NCBI GenBank assembly: GCA_036925085.1
Contig: JAUPFP010000008.1
Location: 2,887,957-2,951,956 of the forward strand
DNA: 64,000 nucleotides
Origin: Brachycybe producta
Taxonomy: Eukaryota > Arthropoda > Diplopoda > Playtdesmida > Andrognathidae
Direction: 5' to 3'
Shown in pieces: positions 48,093-56,003 of the stretch; the stretch's first letter is position 1, and each line of letters begins with the position of its first letter. The notes beneath the pieces were generated by a model. It was not told the origin of the DNA. It saw only the letters and a list, made by a program, of their open reading frames with translations, and ran no database searches. The translations under genes and the position numbers were made by a program.

Positions 48093-48768
48093 ATCATATA
48101 AGACGTTTTTTTTTTCTAAAAAAAAAAAATCTAGTTACAAACTGTGCCAAATGCATGTTGACCATTGCGATAAATAGTAATTTATTATTTTATTCAAATA
48201 TATCAAAAAATATCAATCGATTTAAGCTTTTTATAAATGGAATATAAAAAAATGTTACTTTTTTCATGACTCATTTAGGCACATATTTTATTACCGTTAT
48301 ACACACACAAAAAAAAAAGAGAATGAAACCTTTTTGTTTTAACTTGTTAAATAAAAAAGAGAAAAAAGTTAATTACCAAACAAATAAAAAAAATATATTT
48401 TCCACCCTCGTTATTTTAGATGTTTTGTATTCTAGATTTAATATAGGCCTACATGGTTTTGTATATATAAAAAAAACTAAATAAAGCAAAGTTTTTTCTT
48501 TATAGATGACATTAACATTTTGATGAGAAAAAAAAAATTACAGCTTAAGATAGAACAAATGATTTGACATTGCAAAAGGATTATGAATTTTTAAGCATAG
48601 AATATTAATCATTCATGGGTGATTGATCATCAAAGACCAGAGAAGAAAAAAAAAGGGAAATAAAAGGGGGTATCAGAAAAAAAATTGCTCACTTATTATA
48701 TAATGTAAGAGGCGTTATTAGTAGGCCTATTCTTTACGAAAGGCGAAAATTAATTTAAAAGAACACCT

Positions 48769-48782
48769 ATCGCCATCTACCG
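48769..48782 (-). promoter_or_regulatory. CTCF-like motif (weaker)
   Basis: The minus strand reads CGGTAGATGGCGAT. It matches AGATGGCG but departs from the core on both sides. Confidence 0.25.
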
Positions 48783-48838
48783 TCTAAAATGATAAACTAG
48801 TTTTAACTTAAATTTTGAACAAAAAAAAATAATATTTA

Positions 48839-49110
48839 TGAACAGCTGATTTTTGAACTCTGGTTAAAAAAAAACTTGAAGTGTTTTTTTAGAAACTAGA
48901 TTGTTACTGAATTACTTAAAATGTTGATATCTTTCAAAATAAACTTTTTTATGGAAAAAAATGATAAAATATCGTCTGCTTAAGGTTGGCTCATTATCAA
49001 ACTGACATAAAAAGCCTATTTTAAAAGATAACAAGAAGTTAACTTTAAGTGATTGATCTACCACCCTTCTAGTTTATAAAACACTATTGAAACTGTTTTA
49101 GAAAACAATA
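48839..49110. mobile_element. Fold-back element, copy 7
   Basis: Left arm AACAGCTGATTTTTGAACTC, TTAGAAACTAGATTGTTACT, GATATCTTTCAAAATAAACT; centre ATCGTCTGCTTAAGGTTGGC; right arm AAGTGATTGATCTACCACCC, TTCTAGTTTATAAAACACTA. A further half-arm may lie at 49180-49240. Confidence 0.75.
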
Positions 49111-49423
49111 ATAAATATAACTGAACTTTTATCACTTTATGTTTAAAAAGGAAAATTGGTTATTTGAAATTATAATAAAAGAAGTTTATTTTTAAAGATA
49201 AGAACATGAAAATATTTGCATTTCTTTTGTTCTTCATCTAATCTATGGACAGTTGAAAGTTTGACACGGGGACATGGCAGGGTCATGGAAGAAAATAAAA
49301 ATGGTTTCTTGTTAATATCGTTAAAATTAAGCTTTTTTAAAAAAAAAGATTTTTAACCTGCAAGAATTTTAATAAATATATTTAAAATTATTTTAACAAA
49401 TTAAAAAAAAACAAAAATTTAAC

Positions 49424-49497
49424 AGACACCACTGAGATTTGAACCCACAAACACCAGCCCAGAAGGCAGTGGTGCTAACACCACAGCCAAACTGACA
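49424..49497 (-). mobile_element. tRNA-derived SINE head or tRNA-like pseudogene
   Basis: On the minus strand the sequence has an A-box-like TGGCTGTGGTGTTAGCAC followed about 35 bp later by GGGTTCAAATCTC, a good RNA polymerase III B-box. An AT-rich tail follows. The cloverleaf is imperfect, so a SINE or tRNA pseudogene is likelier than a working tRNA. I found no second copy here. Confidence 0.6.
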
Positions 49498-49737
49498 ACT
49501 GCAATAGGACGGCAAATAAATTATACTTAGGAACCTTTCCAACCATTAAAAAAAAAAATTAAAAAAATTCAGCCAAAGTAGATGGAGCCACCGTCTCCAT
49601 TAAAAAATTTTTGCCAAAAAGCAAAAACTTTTTTTGGAGGTATAGGATTTTTAACATAGAACTTTTTTAATTAATGTTTGAAATGTTTGAAGACAGGGGC
49701 GCTATAGTCAACTATTACATAGAGTTCATGTATAAAG

Positions 49738-49812
49738 TGTTAGGTTAGTGGGTTAGTGTTAGGTTGGGTTAGGTTGGGTTAAGTGGGTTAGTGTTGGGTT
49801 AGGCTATGTTAG
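49738..49812 (+). repeat. Irregular GGGTTAG/GTTAGG minisatellite
   Basis: GTTAGGTTAGTGGGTTAGTG and variants over about 75 bp, related in composition to the GGTTA array at 20951-21101 but less regular. Confidence 0.7.
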
Positions 49813-49886
49813 TAGGGGGTTAGAGTTTAAGAGGGAAAATTTGAAATTCGAAAAAATATACACATAACTTATGTTTAAGAGAATAA

Positions 49887-49902
49887 CAATAGATGGCGCT
49901 AG
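49887..49902 (+). promoter_or_regulatory. CTCF-like motif
   Basis: Plus strand CAATAGATGGCGCTAG, opposite in orientation to the three motifs at 46759-48782. It lies about 800 bp upstream of COA8. Confidence 0.35.
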
Positions 49903-50312
49903 CATCGCCATTAAAAATGTCTTAAATTTTAGAGGGGAATTTTGGTGGGTCGGAGGAAGAGGCTAGTTGTCGCTGTAACAAGAATGTTATTGAGGGTGTG
50001 TGCACAATGTTATTGAACATAAATTATTATGCAAAATGTCTGTTGACAGTTTTTTATTAAGGAAGATTATCATATCAGAATTTTTTAGTGTTTAGGCGAT
50101 TTCTCCTGGCCGAAATGATTTGTGCAGCTGATGAAAATAATTGTTCTGATGGAACAGACGTAGCTGGAGGTCATAATAATTTAATATTTCATTTTTCTAC
50201 TTACTAGCTATACTTTGCTAGAGGTGTCAACAAAAGTATATAAAATCATTCTAAAATGACGTGGTTGACGTTCAACAAGCATAAGAACCTGCATAATGAC
50301 AACGTAGAAAAT

Positions 50313-50505
50313 ACAGGCATCTGTAGACAGCTTCAGAATTTCTTTGGCTCCGCCCTTTTATGAGCATTATCAATTTCTTATTGGTTTGTTACTGGGTCTG
50401 ATGTCATATGCCTCGCCCCTTTTATTTCTAACTGGTTGATATTTGGTTTGACGCTCATAAAAGGGCGGAGCCAAAGAAATTCTGAAGCTGTCTACAGATG
50501 CCTGT
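50313..50505. mobile_element. GC-box MITE, copy 4, with perfect 53-bp inverted repeats
   Basis: A 193-bp element beginning ACAGGCATCTGTAGACAGCT. Its two 53-bp ends are perfect reverse complements, so this copy looks recent. Flanks GTAGAAAAT and GTAGGAAGT match at seven of nine positions. Each arm contains the GC box GGGCGG (as CCGCCC on one side). It ends about 200 bp upstream of the COA8 start codon. Confidence 0.9.
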
Positions 50506-50532
50506 GTAGGAAGTTGAGTAACTTGAGGTAAA

Positions 50533-50630
50533 AATTTCGATATTCGATATTTTAAAAAGTATCAACGATACTCGATATTATAAAAAATATCGATATATCA
50601 AAATATCGAATCGAAATCGCCCATCACTAA
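50533..50630. mobile_element. hAT-like terminal fragment with TCGATA repeats
   Basis: Reverse-complemented it begins TTAGTGATGGGCGATTTCGA and continues into repeated TCGATATTT words, typical of non-autonomous hAT termini. It ends 80 bp before the COA8 start codon. Confidence 0.55.
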
Positions 50631-50709
50631 TTTCACGCAATTTACTCATTTTTTCTTTCGCTTTATCAACTTATCTAATCGTTTTTTTTTTAATTGAAAT
50701 TTACTTGAA

Positions 50710-51496
50710 ATGCGACAAATAAAATTAGTTCGTTATTTTTGTATTTTTAAAGGAAACTTATCTGATAAAAGTGTGCATAAAAGTTCAGAAATTACGAAGA
50801 AAGACGCGGTCGATAAATCAGTTATTCAAGTGTGTAAATAATAATTTTAATAATAAAACAGTATTAATTATTATTTTGTATTTTTCTTTTCATTTTCTAG
50901 ACAATTAAAGATGGTAATTTTCCTCCTAAAAACACAAAATTCGTCTGGATTGGACCTCCTCATGCCGTGTCCAATTTGAGAAGGATCGTTTATAATGAAC
51001 AACAAAATGAATCGAAATTAGAAAGAGATTTTAGGTTAAAAAGAATTCAACTTCAAGAATGGAACCAACAATTTTGGGAAAATCATAATAATACCTTTTA
51101 TAAAGTGAGATTCATAATGTATAAAATTAATAATTACTTAATTTGCATAATTAATTAATTTTTTTTTTTTTCATTTTAGTGCAAAGAAGAATTTATAGAA
51201 AAAAGAAAGAAAGAAATTTATGGAACAGAAAAAAAATATAATAATAAACCTTTGAGTTCAGATGAAATGTCAACGTTTTATAAGAAATTTCTCAATGAGA
51301 AACATGAAATTCATTTGAATTATAACAAGTAATTTGATTAAATTCAAATAAAAACTTGTTTGCTTTAATTACAAATCAGTTTTTTTGTTTGTTTGTTTTT
51401 TTCAATAGAGAATGGTACAAGAAGAATATTGGATTACTTTTTCCAGCAATCAAAGTTTTCTTCTATCAAATCTGGAAGAAAAGAATTCGTTTATGA
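50710..51496 (+). CDS. COA8: Cytochrome c oxidase assembly factor 8 (APOPT1/COA8)
   Basis: Mitochondrial matrix/inner-membrane factor needed for complex IV assembly. Exons: 50710-50829, 50901-51104, 51180-51328, 51409-51496 (introns 71-80 nt). The joined frame encodes 186 residues and stops at TGA. The ATG at 50710 gives a basic, hydrophobic start (MRQIKLVRYFCIF) that looks like a mitochondrial import signal. Conserved COA8 blocks follow: WIGPP with SNLR, then LQEWNQQFWENHN, then MSTFYKKFL, YNKEWYKKN and a C-terminal W-K-basic end. Human COA8 is similar in size. GNPNAT1 starts 620 bp downstream on the same strand. The sequence directly upstream is transposon-derived. Exon 1 could instead begin at the in-frame acceptor-like site at 50753 with an earlier first exon, but the uninterrupted ATG frame is simpler. 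Confidence 0.93.
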
Positions 51497-52116
51497 TTTT
51501 TTAATTATTATATATTGTACAGAAAATATGAAACTTATTAAAAAAAAATTTTAAAAAATATTTTTGTGTATTGATTCATTTTGAAGTTTTACTTTAATAT
51601 AACAGAAATTATTTAATACGAAATGGGATGGTGATGAGAATCTTTTTTCGTTTTAAAAGAAGTAATTGTTATGCTTTTATAAGCGGACCTAACACGAAAA
51701 TATATTTTGTGTTAAAACATTTTCACTATGCTACAATATTATAAGAATGACATTCTTTTTAAAATATTTGGTCTACTAATATATAGATAGACCTATTTTA
51801 TACAAGGAATTTCCATTTTAATATATTTTATAAGAATAAATTAAAAGAAATTAATGAAAATAACCTTAATTTAGTATTTATTTATATATAAAAAAAACAA
51901 TCCCTGGTGAAAATTCAATATAAAATTCATCAATCATCAAAATAAAAACCGACTGCACTTGACCTATTTAAAATAAAACCTGACCCACTTTTTAAAAAAA
52001 AAACATTTTCTAAAAACTTTTTCCTTCTTGTTAAATTCTTATCAATTATTTAGAATAATTAGTGAGCGAGAGAGTGAGAGAGCAAAATTGAATTTATCTT
52101 ACACAAAAGTGAAACT
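51497..52116. other. COA8 3' flank and GNPNAT1 upstream region
   Basis: AT-rich. An ATTAAA at 51537 is the likeliest COA8 polyadenylation signal. No TATA or initiator element stands out before the GNPNAT1 ATG at 52117; GAGAGTGAGAGAG lies just upstream. Confidence 0.5.
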
Positions 52117-53500
52117 ATGGCAACTGAAGACGTGTCACAGGTAAACAGAACAAAAATAACCTTATTTTTATATGAAAAATTGAAAATTATTCAAAGATTA
52201 TTAAGAGAAAAGAATTTCTCTATTGAGCCATAGGCGTAAAGCAAACCGCATACAAACATATGCTGTTGTGTGCATCCGTAAGCTCAATCGGATGACGTCA
52301 TGTATGCATGCACGCATGCATAGTGCAAATGTCACAAGCAGCCACGTGTGCAAGCCATACGGTTGCGGGCCTTACTGACAACGCAGCTATGTCAGTAAGT
52401 TTATTTATGACGAATGCAAACGTGTGGAGGATGCAATTGAGGGCTGAATGACAACGCAAATGGCTCCAACACCCTTACATCTGGGCTGGCTCGTAATTCA
52501 ATAATGTTAAATTTGATTTTGTATTGAATATAGGTTCTGAACGGATTGGAAGACGTTGAACTGTACGAAGCGAAAATCCTCGACGATCTGAACTGGGATG
52601 CAGAAAGCAATCACTTATTCAACCCTCCCATTTCGCCAGCCGATCCAGGAGAGAACCTAACCGTCAGACCTTTACGAGCATCCGATTACGACAGAGGTCC
52701 TCTTTTTTTCGTTTCTCGTAACGTCGACCACAACTGAACGTTCGATCAACTTCACAACATTTTTGTTTTCAGGGTTTCCTGATGTCCTTTCGCAGTTAAC
52801 TCATGTCGGTAACGTCACGAGAGAAGATTTTCTGAGTATGCATATAGCATTTATTTACCATATAGCAATGTTCGATGAAAATGTGAAATCTAATTGCCGT
52901 TTTTTTCGTAGGTTCCTTTCAAAAGATGAAAGCATGCAAAGGTTTCTACTTCGTAACTGTCATCGAAGACAAAATATTAAATCGTGTGATCGGATCGGCA
53001 ACTTTGTTCGTTGAACAGAAATTCATTCATTCGTGTGCATTAGTACGATTTGACATTTTTTCTTTCATACCGAAATGATATTAATTTCGTTACATGTTTT
53101 TAAAAAAAAAAAAAAACAAAGAGAGGCAGGATCGAAGATGTGGTCGTCCACGATAACTACAGAGGAAAACAGCTGGGAAAATTGTAAGAATTATAATGTC
53201 TTGCGTTTGTACTCGGCATTTTGCGATGATGTGTATTCGGAAGATCAAATCAGAACACTGATCGTGAAAGACCGACTACAAATGCGAAATAACCAGCTCC
53301 TAAAAAGTACTTGTTATATTTCTGTATTTTGTGTGTACGAAACCAGAATCGTCGAAGTTGCGAAACAGATCGGAAGAAAGGTGGGATGCTACAAAGTGAG
53401 TCTGGATTGTAAAGATACGATGGTCAAGTTCTACGATCAACTCGGATTCAGTAAAGAGGATGGAAATTCCAATTTAATGACGATACGTTATAGAGATTAA
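52117..53500 (+). CDS. GNPNAT1: Glucosamine-6-phosphate N-acetyltransferase
   Basis: GNAT-fold enzyme that acetylates glucosamine-6-phosphate with acetyl-CoA, a step toward UDP-GlcNAc and hence glycans and chitin. Six exons: 52117-52140, 52534-52696, 52773-52835, 52912-53042, 53122-53183, 53347-53500; introns are phase-consistent and the frame encodes 198 residues ending YRD. Family landmarks: FNPPISPADPGE and LTVRPL near the start, FYFVTVIED, FIHSCALRGRIEDVVV, the acetyl-CoA loop YRGKQLGKL, then GCYKVSLDC and FYDQLGF at the C-terminus. Human GNPNAT1 has 184 residues; the extra length is N-terminal. Exon 1 codes for only eight residues. The acceptor of exon 5 follows an A-rich rather than pyrimidine-rich stretch, but phase and homology both require it. 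It converges on NDUFAF1. Confidence 0.94.
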
Positions 53501-53587
53501 CGAAATCATTCAAAACTTTTCTTCGTTTTCTACACATGAAAAACCAATAATGTATTGTAATAATTTCAATTCCATAAAATGTCTGCA

Positions 53588-53593
53588 AATAAA
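53588..53593 (+). promoter_or_regulatory. GNPNAT1: GNPNAT1 polyadenylation signal
   Basis: AATAAA 88 bp after the stop codon. The NDUFAF1 stop codon on the other strand is at 53681-53683, so the two 3' UTRs probably overlap or abut. Confidence 0.7.
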
Positions 53594-53680
53594 ATACAAA
53601 CTTGTGACTTAAATTATCTTAGCGGTTCATTTTAGAAAATGTTACGAACTAAAAAAAAAAGATCAAAACTACTACGTTAA

Positions 53681-54824
53681 TTAAGAACCAAGGTAATACT
53701 CCGGAACTTGGTACATTTCGTACGCAAATTCTTCAGTGTGATTCGGATCGAAAAGTATGCCTATGTAATCGATTTCTAACTGAAACGGACCTTGAGCATC
53801 GTCGGCACAAGTGATTCCCACGTTCGTAATATGATTCAATGGAATCTGACCTTGTTTATCTTGAATTCTACCTTTACTCGCTAGATAGAACTTTGAAAAC
53901 GGAATCTGTACCGATAGGAAAGAGAGAGAGAGCTAGAGAAAGAACAAACTCGTAACATCGAGATGTCAACAGGTAATCTGGTATATCCTTTTATACCTTT
54001 GCCGTTTGCCAATAAGGTCCACCTCGAGTGTAAAGAACGTAACTCCATATATCGTTCCAAGTGAGATCGAAAGAACCCTCGCGAACTAAGTTCACCCCGT
54101 AAGAACGTCCGTCTCCTCGTATCCTCATCACGAGATGTGTGTACGTTTCCCATTCGTAAGAATCCTCTCGCATGAACGATTTCTAAAAGGAAATATGGTA
54201 TCGAAACGTTAATTCGGCTTCGATGTGTCGCTCGATCGAAACGATTACTCTTACTCGTTTACGTTGCGAAGTTATGTTACAATATCCGGCACGATGCATT
54301 TTGCCGTCTTTTGGAACTCGAGTATTGAGAACACCTTTAAAAACCCCCTTTTTATATTTATTAAGCATAAATTCGCATTCGCTGAATCCTTCGTTATGAT
54401 CTTTATCTGAAACTATGTTGAATTTGTCCAGTGTTTCTTGACTATTAAACTTGAAGATGTATTCGGAATCACCTGTCAATTATAAATTAACAACCTTCAG
54501 AATTTTTTTCTTTTCGAGATTTATTCGTTAAGTCAACGATCGATCGTCTCGATCATCAAGAGTTCGATCGAGATTAGAACCTGCTTTAAGAAACGGTGGA
54601 TCATTCAACATAAACTCTTTGACTTCTTCTCGAAACAGTTTAAACTCCTTCTTGAGCAATCCTCCTGCCTTTTTGAACTCTATTTCTCTCAAGATTTCGT
54701 GCCATTCCATTTTTTCTAGTTTGCCATAACCGCTCTTACGATACTGTTCCCAGAACGAACTGTTTGTATTCGTCGTGTGTACATAACATACATTAAGAGC
54801 TAATCTACTGGATCCGTACAACAT
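53681..54824 (-). CDS. NDUFAF1: Complex I intermediate-associated protein 30 (CIA30)
   Basis: Mitochondrial chaperone in assembly of the membrane arm of respiratory complex I (MCIA complex). Minus-strand exons: 54824-54581, 54472-54255, 54182-53997, 53905-53681; the joined frame encodes 290 residues. The CIA30 domain fills exons 2-4: [85 protein letters not shown]. These align in order with human NDUFAF1 (327 residues). The ATG at 54824 begins [18 protein letters not shown], a plausible but modest import signal. An acceptor at about 54863 precedes it, so a 5' exon, possibly coding, may lie upstream. The exon 1 donor is set by phase: G|gttcta keeps frame with exon 2, whereas a later gttgac would not. 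Confidence 0.93.
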
Positions 54825-54862
54825 TCGGAAATTCCTCGTAATCAATGTCTCCAATAAAGCCA

Positions 54863-55981
54863 CTGTCAAAAATACAAAAAACAGAATTCTTTATTCAGTT
54901 CACTCTTTAAATTCTTTACCAATTCCCTTACTAATTGTTAATTAAGAGTTGTTCTTTGACACCAATTTAATATAAGATTACGTCACTTCAGATTCACACC
55001 ATTCAAACCTGCAAATCTTAAAAATATACAAATGTAATTTTTTTTATAATTACGTCATGCAACCGTCGTCTATGTATTAACACAGGTGTTTAAAGATGAT
55101 GGAAATTTATTCAATAACAACACCGTGTGCTAAAGAGAGACGGAGAGAGAGACTGGAACAACCACATGGCCAATACGCACAGTATATACGCATGAGATAC
55201 AAACGTATGCGTATACAAAGGCATCCGTAAACATATCGTCATACAAATATCGGTTACTGCAGAAAATGCATGACGTAACCGTATGCGTAAGCGCTTGAAA
55301 TGGACATAGTTATAACCTCATTTATATTAATAAGCATTGTGTTTACATAGAATGAGGAGGAGGAGGAGAAGGAGGAGAAACACAGAAAATAAAGTAATAT
55401 TAAATACAAACTCATTGGGGTTTTTTTTGTTGTATTCGTTACGTTATTAATTGTGAATACACGTCGTCAAATCAATCGACGATTTCCTTCTGAATGCTGC
55501 AGCAGCTGCTTAGAATTTTTAGACTTTTTTCTTCTTCTTCTTCTGAATGCTTTCGACGTCGGATGCGTTTAATGTGTAGGTTATTTTTTTTTTTTAAAGT
55601 TTAATTAAAAGAGTAATTTAAAATGTGTAACTTTAAAAGGGACTCAAAACGTTATAAGATTTATGCAAAAATAAGTATAAAACCTATCTACAGTTTGCAA
55701 TCATGTTATACATATATATAGGACAGAACAGTATAAATACATAAAGAAATATATTGTCGGCCCAAATTCAAGAAGAAGAAAAAAACTTGGTACTTTAAAC
55801 TTAAACCCCGCAGAACAGGGTTTAAAAATAAAGCTAATTCTATTCAACGATTTCTGCTGAATATAACAGACATTTTTCTTAACGTTTAAGTTGAAGTTCG
55901 AGGCATGAATTTGGTCCTAATATAATTAAATGAGGATTAAATTTACGTTTCTCTAATTGTTACATTTTCTATATTTTACAG
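54863..55981. other. Divergent promoter interval between NDUFAF1 and ADCK1
   Basis: Both genes show a splice acceptor immediately before the first coding exon (about 54863 on minus, 55981 on plus), so each probably has an upstream non-coding exon here and the two may share a bidirectional promoter. The stretch 55165-55300 is rich in ACGCATACG-type words. A pyrimidine-rich block followed by a possible donor at about 55578 could be the ADCK1 leader exon. No TATA box stands out. Confidence 0.45.
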
Positions 55982-56003
55982 GTTGTTGTCACGTGCAACG
56001 AAA

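Larger units (their letters stand above)
46174..50312. other. Repeat-rich interval between the gene desert and the gene cluster
   Basis: No exon recognised. It holds three copies or part-copies of the GC-box MITE, a 47012-47206 relative of the 1806-2095 element, two fold-back copies, a perfect E-box palindrome, a tRNA-derived SINE remnant, four CTCF-like motifs and a GGTTAG-type patch at 49738-49812. Confidence 0.65.

Noticed and set aside
50753..50829. COA8 first visible exon beginning at an acceptor (tttttaaag) instead of at the ATG
   Set aside because: The ATG at 50710 reads through this point in frame and supplies an import-like N-terminus, so no upstream exon is needed. Not fully excluded.
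53075..53346. Continuous frame from 53075 through GNPNAT1 intron 5
   Set aside because: The region between the exon ending at 53183 and the acceptor at 53346 does not match the enzyme. Splicing restores an exact-length match to the family.
54528..54580. Extension of NDUFAF1 exon 1 to a gttgac donor
   Set aside because: It would join exon 2 out of phase. The earlier donor at 54580/54581 keeps the frame and matches the family.
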